The notes under the pieces were generated by a model. That model did not search any database and was not told where the DNA came from. It saw only the letters and a list, made by a program, of their open reading frames with translations. Source: Corydoras sp. C115 (Eukaryota > Chordata > Actinopteri > Siluriformes > Callichthyidae). Taken from it: a stretch of DNA of 64,000 bases. The stretch is from positions 2,533,001-2,597,000 of the forward strand of contig JAFMOC010000045.1 in NCBI GenBank assembly GCA_019802505.1, in the 5' to 3' direction. Shown here piece after piece: positions 42,487 to 52,885 of this stretch (position 1 is its first letter; each line of letters starts with the position of its first letter). A program made the translations under genes and the position numbers.

Positions 42487-42833
42487 ATTCATTCATTCAT
42501 CTTCTGCTTTATCTTATATTAGGGTCGCGGGGGGGGGGGGGGGGGGGAGGTTCCTCATGCCCATCCAGGAGAGAACATTTCGGGTGCTGGGCAGATACAC
42601 CCAGGACAGGGCGCCAATCCATCACTGGACACACACTCACTCACACAGACACACTCTATATGGGCCAATTTGGAGAACTCAATTGACATGTTTTTGGACT
42701 GAAACGGAGAACCCGGAGGAAACCCATGCGGACACAGGGAGAACATGGAAACTCCACCCAGATGAGGATTCGAACCGGGAATCCCTAGCGCTGAGAGGAG
42801 AACATGCTAAACCACTAAGCCACCGTGCCGCCC
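42487..42833 (-). mobile_element. Antisense V-SINE with long G tract
   Basis: Full-length. G tract about 42530-42547. The V-domain/core junction is shortened (GACATGTTTTTGGACTGAAA). Head GCCACCGTGCCGCCC. Confidence 0.9.
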
Positions 42834-42881
42834 GAACACGAAGTACTTTCACGTACAAATCATAAATTTTTATCCCTTCAG
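42834..42881 (+). repeat. Short dispersed sequence shared with 50633-50680
   Basis: AACACGAAGTACTT, then ACAAATCATAAATTTTTATC and CCTTCAGG. A near-identical string lies at 50633-50680. In both places it adjoins a SINE-type head or body. Confidence 0.6.
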
Positions 42882-43184
42882 GTCAGGGGGGGGTTCCCCA
42901 TGCCCATCCAGGGGAGAACGTCTCGGGCGCCGGGCAGATAGACCCAGGACAGGGCGTCAATCTATCACTGGACACACACTCACTCACACAGACACACTCT
43001 CTATGGGGCAATTTGGAGAATTCAATTCATGTTTTTGGACTGGCGGAGGAAACCGGAGAACCCGGAGGAAACCCACGCGGACACGGGGAGGACATGGAAA
43101 CTCCACCCAGATGGGGATTCGAACCGGGAATCCCTAGTGCTGAGAGGAGAACGTGCTAAACCACTAAGCCACTGTGCCGCTTGT
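42882..43184 (-). mobile_element. Antisense V-SINE lacking its tail
   Basis: Starts in the C/G tract without the GATAATG tail, then runs complete to the head (CACTGTGCCGC). Confidence 0.88.
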
Positions 43185-43395
43185 GGAAACGTTTCGGGTA
43201 AAAAAAGGCCATGTTCTGTTTACAACGACCGTCCCAGTGGACACAGCACCGTCCATGAGGGTGTAACTGGGTTTGACGTGGAAGAACTTGATCACACACA
43301 CAGAACACACAGAACCCTGACTGCATCCTTATTAAACCCCTTTAGAATGAACTTAAACAGGTTTACTCACCCAACATCAGTGCCAGACCTCATCC
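43185..43395. other. Short low-copy spacer
   Basis: No feature. A 241-aa frame through this spacer is produced by the flanking SINEs. Confidence 0.3.
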
Positions 43396-43397
43396 AT

Positions 43398-43437
43398 GCT
43401 TTACATCCATCCATTATCTTCTCTATATGGGGCAATT
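43398..43437 (-). mobile_element. V-SINE micro-remnant
   Basis: CATCCATTATCTTCTCTATA, then TGGGGCAATTACAG: tail joined directly to the core, with about 150 bp deleted. Confidence 0.6.
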
Positions 43438-43454
43438 ACAGTTTTGTGGAAACA

Positions 43455-43786
43455 TTCATTCATTCATTATCTTCCGCTTTATCCTATATTAGGGTTGGGG
43501 GGGGGGGGGGTTCCCCATGCCCATGCCCATGCCCATCCAGGGGAGAAAATCTCGGGCGCTGGGCAGATACACCCAGGACAGGGCGCCAATCTATCACTGG
43601 ACACACACTCACTCACACAGAAACACTCTATATGGGGCAATTTGGAGAATTCAATTCATTTTTTTTTTGGAAACCCACCCGGAGGAAACCCACGCGGACA
43701 TGGGGAGGACATGGAAACTCCACCCAGATGGGGATTCGAACCGGGAATCCCTAGGAGAACATGTTAACCACTAAGCCACCGTACAT
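43455..43786 (-). mobile_element. Antisense V-SINE with (CATGCC)n expansion
   Basis: CCATGCCCATGCCCATGCCC (three units instead of one) and a disrupted V-domain (TTTTTTTTTGGAAACCCACC). Full tail; head nearly complete. Confidence 0.9.
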
Positions 43787-44175
43787 GCTTCACATGTAAC
43801 AGAGAATCAGGTTTCTACACATCAGACGCTCCAAAAGGCCTTTAAAAAGCCGTTAAAACAGTAAAAATGATGTCAAAAGCTCTCGTTCGTGTCGTTTGGA
43901 GACGTTCTCATACGTTTATCTTCATTCTTGTCTCAAATCAAGACTTCAATCATGTTGTGACTTTTTGTTTAGCTTCCATCACGAGGTCTCAGCGCTGCTG
44001 CTCATCTGCATGTCATCGCTTGACGTGTTGCTGTGACAGATCGGCTGCATCTTTTATTTTTGACTGAAGGGTCACGTCTTTTCTTTTTTTTTTTCCTGAG
44101 AGGTCACGCCCTGTTTCAGTTGTCAGCATCAAGAAGGAGAAATCTGTCATGGCGTGTATCCATGACAACTGACGC
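43787..44175. other. Low-copy DNA
   Basis: Short frames only, T-run at about 44084. Nothing recognised. Confidence 0.3.
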
Positions 44176-45134
44176 CGTGTGTGGAGTTCCCATGCTCTCC
44201 CCATGTGGCGCAGGTTCTCTCGGGTTCTCCGGTGTCCTCTCACAATCCAAGAACATGGTGAATGATGCTATGAAATGTCCCTCTGTTTGTGCGATGGACT
44301 GGCGCTCTGTCCTGCTCACCGTCTTTATGTTTTATGTCTGCCGATTAGAAACTACTGCTAACAGAACCGTTTTAAAAGGGTTTCTCACACACTTCAGTTG
44401 CCCCACCTCCCTCTCACAATTCAAGAACAACCCTAGGATTCAAGGTGAATGGATGCTATGAAATGTCCCTCTGTTTGTGCCATGGATGGACGCTCTGTCC
44501 TGCGCATCTGCTCAGCGTCTTTATGTTCTAAAGCAATGTCTGCCGATTAGAAACTACACTTTTAAAAGGGTTTCTCGCACACTTCAGTTGCCCCACCTCC
44601 CTCTCACAATCCTAGAACAACCCTAGGATTCAAGGTGAATTAAGTGCTATGAAATGTCCCTCTGTTTGTGCCATGGACTGGCGCTCTGTCCTTCTCAGCG
44701 TCTTTATGTTTTATGTCCGTCGATTAGAAACTACTGCAAACAGAACACTTTTAAAAGGGTTTCTCGCACACTTCAGTTGCCCCACCACCCTCTCACAATC
44801 TTAGAACAACCCTAGGATTCAAGGTGAATTGAGCCCTCTGTCCTGCGTATCTGCTCAACGTCTTTATGTTTTATGTCTGCCGATTAGAAACTACTGCTAA
44901 CAGAACACCTTTAAAAGGGTTTCTCACACACTTCAGTTGCCCCACCTCAAGAACAACCCTAGGATTCAAGGTGAATTAATGCTATAAAATGTCCCTCTGT
45001 TTGTGCGATGGACTGGCGCTCTGTCCTGCGTATCTGCTCAGCATCTTTGTTTTATTTCTGCCGATTAGAAACTACTTCTAACAGAACCGTTTTAAAAGGG
45101 TTTCTCACACACTTCAGTTGCCCCACCTCCCTCT
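44176..45134 (+). repeat. ~190-bp satellite built from a V-SINE core
   Basis: Starts with a V-domain (GTTCCCATGCTCTCCCC, GGTTCTCCGGTGTCCTCTCA). It then repeats GCTATGAAATGTCCCTCTGT, TGGACTGGCGCTCTGTCCTG, CTGCCGATTAGAAACTAC and TTTAAAAGGGTTTCTC about five times (starts about 44271, 44459, 44650, a deleted unit near 44831, 44984). Units mix SINE core with a non-SINE segment. Confidence 0.9.
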
Positions 45135-45487
45135 CCCCCACGCCCTTGGTTGCCTCCGGCCTGCACGCTTTAAATATGTAATGTAATTTCCTCGAATGTA
45201 TCCCGGTGAGAGGAACATTACACATCACCTCGATACTTCTCTTCCAAACACAGTTTTCATGAAGATGTTTTAATCTTTTCAGATGATAATGGTTTGATGA
45301 AGACGAATCCTGAAGAGCTTCACGCTTTCTTCATTAAAACGTCATTGACATTTCATTAGAACGTTCCTCCTTCCACTTCCCCAGATTAGCAGGTTACAGG
45401 TGCATGTTCTTCACCCTTCAGCATTCATTACTAACTTTATTTTCACTGTCACGTCGGTTTGCAGATTAAAGTCGGTCAGATTTCCAG
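45135..45487. other. Low-copy DNA
   Basis: No recognised repeat or exon. Confidence 0.3.
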
Positions 45488-45840
45488 CCATCCATCCATT
45501 ATCTTCCACTTCATATCATATCATATCAGGGTCGCGGGGGGGTTCCCCATGCCCATCCCGGGGAGAACGTTTCGGGCGCTGGGCAGATACACCCAGGACT
45601 GGGAGCCAATCTATCGCTGGGCACACACTCACTCACACACAGACACTCTATATGGGGCAATTTGGAGACCTCAATTGACTTGATCCATGTTTTTGGACTG
45701 TGGGAGGAAACCGGAGAACCCGGAGGAAACCCACACGGACACGGGGAGAACATGGAAACTCCACCCAGGTGGGGGTTCGAACCGGGAATCCCTAGCGCTG
45801 AGAGGAGAACATGCCAACCACTAAGCCACCATGCTGCCCG
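45488..45840 (-). mobile_element. Antisense V-SINE
   Basis: Full-length, with a TCATATCATATCATATCAGG expansion near the tail. Flanks share GTCGGT (about 45470 and 45840). Confidence 0.92.
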
Positions 45841-45905
45841 TCGGTGAGATTTATTATATGTTATATTAAATCAGGTGACGTGTGGGACCAATCAACCAAT
45901 CAACC

Positions 45906-46228
45906 ATGCCGGTGGCTTAGTGGTTTAGCATGTTCTCCTCTCAGCACTAGGGATTCCTGGTTCGAATCCCCATCTTGGTTGTTCTCCCCGTGTCCGCGTG
46001 GGTTTCCTCCAGGTTCTTCGGTTTCCTCCCACAGTCCAAAAACATGGATCAAGCCAATTGAGTTCGCCAAATTGCCCCATATAGAGTGTGTCTGTGTGAG
46101 TGAGTGTGTCCAGTGATAGATTGGTGCCCTGTCCTGGGTGTAACTACCCAGCGCCCGAGACGTTCCCCCCCCCCCCCCCTGCGACCCTAATAGAGGATAA
46201 AGCGGAAGATAATGAATGAATGAATGAA
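45906..46228 (+). mobile_element. Sense V-SINE
   Basis: The head starts inside GCCGGTGGCTTAGTGG. C tract at about 46165-46180, (GAAT)n tail. A few V-domain bases are missing (CATCTTGGTTGTTCTCCCC). Confidence 0.9.
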
Positions 46229-46715
46229 TGTGTGGAACCTTGACCTTTATTTAGTTTAACGACTTTTCACCCTGCGTTCCTCCTCATTAAGCCGACTTCA
46301 GAGCGTGATCAGCTGGTGCACATCGTTTCTTCGTTTGAATCTGTCGTATGGCTTCAGTAACGTTGATTTAATCACTGCCGGGTTGTAGGACATCGAGCTG
46401 GACCTTTTTGCTTACATCTGTGTAATGTAGTTTGTCTCTCAAGGACGATCAATACGGCAGGGCAGCTGATAAGCCTAGTTAAGGTTCACTCTGTCACTAG
46501 ACCCCTGAGCACTATACCAAGAATATCTGCAGTCCACAGGAGGATCGATTAAAAACAGAGTGGTACATATTACCTCACTCCCGTCCTGCAGTCACTCAAT
46601 CCCTTCAATTAGCTCGCTACCGACCAGCTTCTGCATCATCAGCGTCTGCTTTCACTTCAATGATGGAATTCAATCGAGTTGAACAGAGAGGGACCGGGTT
46701 GGTAGCACTAAAGAG
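46229..46715. other. Low-copy DNA
   Basis: No repeat recognised. Nothing supported. Confidence 0.3.
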
Positions 46716-46717
46716 GA

Positions 46718-46865
46718 GAACGTTCAAGGATTTAAGGATTTTTATTGTCACACCACCTCGTACTGGGGCACTGGTGAGTGAAAAACTTATGAGCAAGTGC
46801 CCACAACCGTGCAAAAAAAAGAAAAAAAAAAAACAATGTTTACAAATATAAGAAGAAAATATACA
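46718..46865 (-). mobile_element. LINE-type 3' end, split by SINEs
   Basis: GGATTTAAGGATTTTTATTG reads on the minus strand as a LINE terminus with short repeats. CACTGGTGAGTGAAAAACTT precedes poly-A. Similar 3'-UTR-like sequence continues beyond the SINEs at about 47595-47625 and 47970-48110, so three SINEs probably sit in one LINE remnant. Confidence 0.5.
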
Positions 46866-47594
46866 ATAATTCATTCATTATCTCCCGCTTTATCCTCTAT
46901 TAGGGTCGCGGTGGGGTTCCCCATGCCCATCTAGGGGAGAACGTTTCGGGCGCCGGGCAGATACACCCAGGACAGTGCGCCAATCCATCACTGGGCACAC
47001 ACACACACACACACACACACATTCTATATGGGGCAATTTGGAGAACTCAATTGACTTGATCTATGGTTTTGGACGGTGGGAGGAAACCGGAGAACTGGGA
47101 GGAAACGCACGCGGACACGGGGAGAACATGGAAACTCCATCCAGATGGGATTCGAACCGGGAATCCCGAGCGCTGAGAGGAGAACGTGCTAACCATTAAT
47201 CCACCGTGCGGCTGCTAATTCATTCATTCATTCATTCATCCATTATCTTCCGCTTTGTCCTATATTATGGTCGCGGGGGGGTTCTCCATGCCCATCCAGG
47301 GGAGGACGTTTCGGGCGCTGGGCAGATACACCCAGGACAGTGTGCCAATCCATCACTGGGCACACACTCACTCACACACACACACATTCTATATGGGGCA
47401 ATTTGGAGAACTCAATTGACTTGATCCATGTTTTTGGACTGTGGGAGGAAACCGGAGAACCCGGAGGAAACCCATGTGGACATGGGGAGAACTTGGAAAC
47501 TCCACCCAGATGGGGATTCCACCCGGGAATTCCTAGTGCTGAGAGGAGAACGTGCCAACTACTAAGACAACGTGTCGTCGCTAATATACAATAA
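46858..47594 (-). repeat. Antisense V-SINE dimer within one target duplication
   Basis: SINEs at about 46871-47214 and 47218-47578 lie between AATATACAATAA (46858-46869) and AATATACAATAA (47583-47594), an exact 12-bp repeat enclosing both. The (AC)n tract differs (about 46997-47021 versus 47373-47386), and only CTAATTCATTC-type tail sequence separates them. Confidence 0.92.
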
Positions 47595-47629
47595 ATTTGA
47601 AATAAATTTAAAATATAAAATATGAGAGG

Positions 47630-47968
47630 CGGCATGGTGGCTTAGTGGTTTAGCATGTTCTCCTCTCAGCACTAGGGATTCCCGGTTCGAATCCCCATCT
47701 GGGTGGAGTTTCCATGTTCTCCCCGTGTCTGCGTGGGTTTCCTCCGGGTTCTCCGGTTTCAACCCACAGTCCAAAAACATGGATCAAGTCAATTGAATTC
47801 TCCAAATTGCCCCATATAGAGTGTGTTTGTGTGAGTGAGTGTGTGCCCAGCGATGGATTAGCGCCCTGTCCTGGGTGTATCTGCCCAGCGCCCGAGACGT
47901 TCTCCCCTGGATGGGCATGGGGAACCCCCCCGTGACCCTAATAGAGGATAAAGCGGGAGATAATGAAT
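47630..47968 (+). mobile_element. Full-length sense V-SINE
   Basis: Intact head (GGCGGCATGGTGGCTTAG), V-domain, body and GATAATGAATG tail. Opposite orientation to the neighbouring dimer. Confidence 0.93.
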
Positions 47969-48149
47969 GAAAATAGGGTATGGAAGAGGGTGTATGTGGG
48001 TGCTGTGCAGTAAAGTGCAAGGTATGTAGGTGGAAATTGTCCAAGTATAAGGTTCTATAAGGTTCTTCAGGATCCTGTAGTTTCAGACTGATCACTGGGT
48101 TCAGCAGCACTTCTGATGGATAAACATTAAAAAATGTTTTTTTTTTTAA

Positions 48150-48360
48150 GGTGAACTGACTGCTTCAGATTGCCTCATCTAAATTGCCCCTATATAAAGC
48201 GTGTGTCTGTGTGAGTGAAGGTGTGCCCAGCTATAGATTGGCATCTTGTCCTCAGTGTATCTACCCTGCACCCAAAATATTTCTCCACTGAATGGGCATG
48301 TAGAACCCCCCCCCCCCACCATAACCTTAGTAGAGGATGAAGTGAAAGATAATGAGATGA
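48150..48360 (+). mobile_element. Old V-SINE 3' part
   Basis: GGTGAACTGACTGCTTC, ATCTAAATTGCCCCTATAT, GGCATCTTGTCCTCAGTG, C tract and GATAATGAGATGAGAT tail. Diverged. Confidence 0.75.
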
Positions 48361-48843
48361 GATAACCTTTGGCTTTGATTACATCTCACATGTATTGTGC
48401 CATTGTTCAGACAACCTTGTGTAATGTCACATCTACTGCCTTCCGTCCTTCAGTGTGTGTGTGTGTGTGTGCGCGATCGAGCCTCAGTCTGTTTGCTTGT
48501 AAAATTTGCCTCCGTCTTTCTGTGAATTTGTCACTAACAGATGGACTCCGCGGTGTTTAAATCAGGGATTTGTAAGAAACGATCCCTTTAGCTGCCCAAA
48601 TTCTCCTTTTGTGCAAAATAATGTATGTAAACACTTACACATGGCTTCAAATTCAAATATCTTTGGCCGAAGACGGCAACTGGGTCAACACATTAACTTT
48701 AATTTATGGAGTTTCTATGCTTCTGAAAAGTAAATGTATTCCCCGAGTCACTTCTCCTAATTAAAGTTGCAGGAGGAGCTGAAACGAACCCCAGCGCTCA
48801 TTCAGTTAAAGGTGCAGCGGAATCCTGGACAGGTCACCAGTTT
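48361..48843. other. Low-copy DNA
   Basis: Contains a short (TG)n at about 48453-48471. No exon recognised. Confidence 0.35.
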
Positions 48844-49170
48844 ATTCATTCATTCATTATCTTCCACTTTTATCCTCTATTAGGGTTGTGGGGGGGGTTC
48901 TCCATGCCCATCCAGGGGAGAACGTCTCAGGCGCTGGGCAGATACACCCAGGACAGGGCGCCAATCCATCGCTGGGCACACACTCACTCACACAGACACA
49001 CACATGAATGAATGAATATATTAGGTTCGGGGGGGGTTCTCCATGCCCATCCAGGGGAGAACGTTTCGGGTGCTGGGCAGATACACCCAGGACAGGGCGC
49101 CAATCCATCGCTGGACACACACACACTCTACATGGGGCAACTTGGAGAACTCAATTGACTTGATCCATGT
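48844..49170 (-). repeat. Two antisense V-SINE 3' portions in tandem
   Basis: 48844-49005 and about 49019-49170 each run from tail or G tract to the (ACTC)n/(AC)n region. The second extends to TTGACTTGATCCATG and there switches to sense sequence. Confidence 0.85.
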
Positions 49171-49545
49171 GTGAGTGTGTGCCCAGCGATGGATTGGCGC
49201 CCTGTCCTGGGTGTATCTGCCCTGCGCCCGAGACGTTCTCCCTTGGATGGGCATGGGGAACACCCCCCCCCCCACACTCATGTGTGAGTGTGTGCCCAGC
49301 GATGGATTGGCGCCCTGTCCTGGGTCTATCTGCCCTGCGTCCGAGACGTTCTCCCTTGGATGGGCATGGGGACCCCCCCCCCCCCACACTCATGTGTGAG
49401 TGTGTGCCCAGCGATGGATTGGCGCCCTGTCCTGGGTCTATCTGCCCTGCGCCCGAGACGTTCTCCCCTGGATGGGCATGGGGAACCCCCCCCCCCCCCC
49501 CGCGACCCTAATAGAGGATAAAGCGGAAGATAATGAATGAATGAA
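49168..49545 (+). repeat. 112-bp tandem of V-SINE 3' body, three units
   Basis: ATGTGTGAGTGTGTGCCCAG starts at 49168, 49280 and 49392. Each unit holds CGATGGATTGGCGCCCTGTC to a C tract, then CACACTCATGTGTGAG. The C tract differs in every unit. The last unit continues into a normal SINE tail. Confidence 0.93.
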
Positions 49546-49563
49546 TATATATTTACTATTATG

Positions 49564-49872
49564 GGCGGCATGGTGGCTTAGTGGTTAGCATGTTCTCCTC
49601 TCAGCGCTAGGGATTCCCGGTTCCCGGTTTCCTCCGGGTTCTCCGGTTTCCTCCCACAGTCCAAAAACATGGATCAAGTCAATTGAGTTTTCCAAATTGC
49701 CCCATATAGAGTGTGTCTGTGTGAGTGAGTGTGTGCCCAGCGATGGATTGGCGCCCTGTCCTGGGTGTATCTGCCCAGCACCCGAAACGTTCTCCCCTGG
49801 ACGGGCATGGGGAACCCCCCCCCCGCGACCCTAATAGAGGATAAAGTGGAAGATAATGGATGAATGGATATA
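49564..49872 (+). mobile_element. Sense V-SINE with V-domain deletion
   Basis: CCGGTTCCCGGTTTCCTCCGG: the sequence jumps from just before the B box to the second half of the V-domain. Head and 3' end are otherwise complete. Confidence 0.9.
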
Positions 49873-49914
49873 TTTACAGTTTACCATTATAAAGTGTTCA
49901 AGTGTGTAATAATA

Positions 49915-50162
49915 TAGTAGCAAAAACTAAAAATGAAAAATAAAGTGTCCAGTATGGATGGAGACCTAAGTGGTTCTGTGCAAAACACGATAGACAGATT
50001 TTCAATGTCCTCTTTTATTTGTTCTTCCGGCCCACAGTTGTATTGTGGAGCCTGATGGCCCTCAGAACAAAAGATCTCCTCAGTCTTTCTGTGGAGCAGT
50101 TCAGTGATCGCAGCCCATCACTGAACGTGCTCCTTTGGTCCATAATGATGGTGTGTGTTAGG
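49915..50162 (-). pseudogene. LINE reverse-transcriptase ORF C-terminus and 3' UTR
   Basis: Minus-strand translation gives IIMDQRSTFSDGLRSLN, then STERLRRSFVLRAIRLHN and a stop after GRKNK. The R-SFV-RAI-L-N pattern is that of the final segment of fish LINE ORF2 proteins. 3' UTR-like sequence follows. About 45 codons survive, a 5'-truncated relic. Confidence 0.65.
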
Positions 50163-50578
50163 AAATCTGAAATTTCCCCGATGAACCAATTTTGAAGGCG
50201 TCAATAAGCACAGTACAGATGATTTCAGAGTTATTTGAATCAAGCGTTTTATTTATGACAAACCGAGTCAAAGCCGTGTTCGTCCAAGACAAGCCCAAGA
50301 TCGCGATCCGACTCTGATCTCAGCACCACACCGGTCCCACCAAGAGTCCCGAAGTCCAATTTCTGCCCGTATTTATAGAAACACCCATCCCTCGCTCTGC
50401 TTATTCTGAAACAACTTGTTGAAGGAGTTCTATGGGGGGGGTGAACACGCCGTTCCATCCCTTATCTGGGGGAGCTCGATACAGCTCAGCTGCCCTTGAG
50501 CTTTATCCACCAGCCACCAGATGCCAGGTACGTCTAGTTTTCATGAAATATAGGCCTGGGGCAATTGTCGGCCAGATT
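50163..50578. other. Low-copy DNA, possible repeat of unknown type
   Basis: Contains CAAGCGTTTTATTTATGACA (minus AATAAA signal). Could be an LTR or other repeat end; not supported further. Confidence 0.3.
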
Positions 50579-50604
50579 GCCCCATCGTTATTGAACGATG
50601 GGGC
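50579..50604. other. Perfect 11-bp inverted repeat, 4-nt loop
   Basis: GCCCCATCGTT and AACGATGGGGC surround ATTG. CATCGTTCAAT follows again, giving two possible pairings. It sits in a short sequence that resembles a repeat terminus. Confidence 0.6.
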
Positions 50605-50632
50605 ACACATCGTTCAATACACATCGTCCCTT

Positions 50633-50725
50633 GAACACAAAGTACTTACAAATCACAAATTTTTATCCCTTCATGTGCAATGGGCGAAGCGGACGTGCTG
50701 ACCACTGCACCACCATGTTGCTAAT
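50633..50725 (-). repeat. Short dispersed sequence and SINE-type head
   Basis: Near match to 42834-42881, followed by GGACGTGCTGACCACTGCAC and CACCATGTTGC, an antisense tRNA-type SINE head. Confidence 0.5.
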
Positions 50726-51466
50726 GCTCAAGCTTCAGCTTAATTGTTGTTCCGAACACGTTGTCTGGAGTCTTTTAAACGGCTGCTAAAGAGTCATATC
50801 TCCTCCAGCCCTGAGTGGTCTCCTCACAGTATGGCCTCCAGTCTGACTCTGCAGGGTGGCAGCAACCTCCCGGTGAGTTTCTGATTATCTTTAACTCCCC
50901 ATGCCTGCCACCATGCAATAAAGAGCAGCGCAGCCCGAGAAGATAATATCATTTGTGATCATGTTGAAGAAACATAACAACATGTCCTTCTCTTATTTTA
51001 GCCGAGAAAAGTGACTCATAATTATACCGCGAAAGAAAGAAAAAAAAAAAAAACGAAGCCACGCAGCCTGCTTTTCACCTCAAAGCATTAATATTCAGAG
51101 TCAAGAGTCTCATTGTGTTGCCTTGCGATGATTTTTTTTCCTGTTAAATGACCGTCTTTGCAAACGGCCCAACCGCCTGGAAAACCGCCGCCGCACTCCG
51201 GACCGACTCCGCCGGAGGACGTGGGGTTGTGAGGGGTCTGCGGGGCTTTCTGTGACATGGGATGTCACGGCGGGAGCCGGGCGAGTGCGGCTCCAGAGCC
51301 GGGTGTGTGTGCGAGTGTGCGTTTGTGTGTGAGAAAGGGAAAACTGGATTAACCTCTGACGCAGGGATCTCGTCTCAAACCCAGCACGGTGTTCGTGACC
51401 CCTGCTCAGAGTGTTCGTCAGCCTTTGTGAATACCAACGCGCTCCCGTCTCGCTTTGATCTGTGTC
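50726..51466. other. Low-copy DNA with a CpG-rich patch
   Basis: About 51150-51310 is CpG-rich (GGAAAACCGCCGCCGCACTC, GGGAGCCGGGCGAGTGCGG). The minus 288-aa frame through this region is not credible as a gene. Poly-A at about 51036-51053. Confidence 0.35.
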
Positions 51467-51970
51467 TGTCTGATTCTGCAGGTTTACTTTCTTTACTCTA
51501 ACCCTCGGCTGAACCCAGTAGGGATTTGGTTCCCGCCACCGGGTGGCTCTTAGAACATAAAACGAAAAATGCAAATACATCAAGCCGACCAAAAAAAGGT
51601 CATATATTTCTAATGAGGGCAATAAGTCAGACTTGTGTGACATCATCCGTTTCCCTATGGGTCGCACGGTCCCTATGGGATTAAGATCATGCCAATAAGT
51701 GAGAAAGTGATCGATTGATCCATTGTGCCTATTGTACTTATCCTCCTCCTTTAGCCTATCCCTGCAGTCAAACACACACATATACACACACCGAGTGACG
51801 TGAGCACATGTGTCCAGAGTGATGGACAGCCCTGTACACAGCTCCCAGGGGGCAAGTGGGTTTAGGTGCCTTGCCCCGTCTGTCTGATTCTGCAGGTTTA
51901 CTTTCTTTTCTCTAACCCTCAGCTGAACCCAGTAGGGATTTGGTTCTCGCCACCGGGTGGCTCTGAGAAC

Positions 51971-52313
51971 ATTCATTCATTATCTCCCGCTTTATCCTCT
52001 ATTAGGGTCGCGGTGGGGTTCCCCATGCCCATCCAGGGGAGAACGTCTCGGGCGCTGGGCAGATAGACCCAGGACAGGGCGCCAATCCATCGCTGGGCAC
52101 TCACACAGACACACTCTATATGGGGCAATTTTGAGAATTCAATCGACTTGATCCATGTTTTTGGACTGTGGGAGGAAAACGGAGAACCCGGAGGAAACCC
52201 ACGCGGACACGGGGAGAACGTGGAAACTCCACCCAGATGGGGATTCGAACCGGGAATCCCTAGTGCTGAGAGGAGAACGTGCTAACCACTAAGCCACCGT
52301 GCCGCCCTGCTCT
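51971..52313 (-). mobile_element. Antisense V-SINE in copy 2 of the duplication
   Basis: GCTCTGAGAACAT on both sides (about 51960 and 52309) is the target duplication. Copy 1 shows the empty site. Confidence 0.93.
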
Positions 52314-52476
52314 GAGAACATAAAACGAAAAATGCAAATGCGTCAAACCGACCAAACAAAGGTCATATATTTCTAATGAGGGCAAATATGTGAGACTTGT
52401 GTGACATCATCCGTTACCCTATGGGTCACACGGTGCGTGATGTCAACCGATCAAGATCAAGCCAATAAGTGAGAAA

Positions 52477-52622
52477 GTGGGCCCAGCGATAGATTGGCGC
52501 CCTGTCCTGGGTGTATCTGCCTAGCGCTCGAAACGTTCTCCCCTTGATGGGCATGGGGAACCCCCCCCCCCCCCCCCCAACAACCCTAATATAGGATAAA
52601 GCGGGAGATAATGAATGAATGA
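52477..52622 (+). mobile_element. 5'-truncated V-SINE in copy 2
   Basis: Starts at GCCCAGCGATAGATTGG. C tract about 52560-52578, (GAAT)n tail. Target duplication AAGTGAGAAA (52467-52476, 52623-52632). Empty site in copy 1. Confidence 0.92.
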
Positions 52623-52885
52623 AAGTGAGAAATTGATCGATTGATCCATTGTGCCTATTGTACTTACACACAGAGGAATACGTCCTCCTCCTTTAGCCTA
52701 TCCCTGCAGTCAAACACACATATACACACACCGAGTGATGTGAGCACATGTGCCCAGAGTGATGGACAGCCCTGTACACAGCTCCCAGGGGGCAAGTAGG
52801 TTTAGGTGCCTTGCTCAAGGGCACTTCGGGATTTGAGATTGATAATCCACCACCCTAACCAGTAAGCTGCTACAGCCTGAATGCT

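Larger units (their letters stand above)
51467..52821 (+). repeat. 410-bp tandem duplication, second copy invaded by SINEs
   Basis: Copy 1 (51467-51877) and copy 2 (51881-52821 less the SINEs) share TGTCTGATTCTGCAGG, ACATAAAACGAAAAATGCAA, CTAATGAGGGCAA, GAGTGATGGACAGCCCTGTA and more. SINEs at 51971-52313 and 52477-52622 occur only in copy 2, so they came after the duplication. The right edge carries CTTGCTCAAGGGCACTTC, a known SINE-like motif. Confidence 0.93.

Noticed and set aside
43029..43754. Plus-strand 241-aa frame
   Set aside because: Two antisense SINE readings joined by unique spacer; contains ENPEETHADTGRTWKLHPDG-type SINE peptide at both ends.
51110..51976. Minus-strand 288-aa open frame
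   Set aside because: It spans a tandem duplication (the ATRWREPNPYWVQ string occurs twice) and a CpG-rich patch. No domain, no codon structure, and SINE insertions destroy the same sequence in the second copy.
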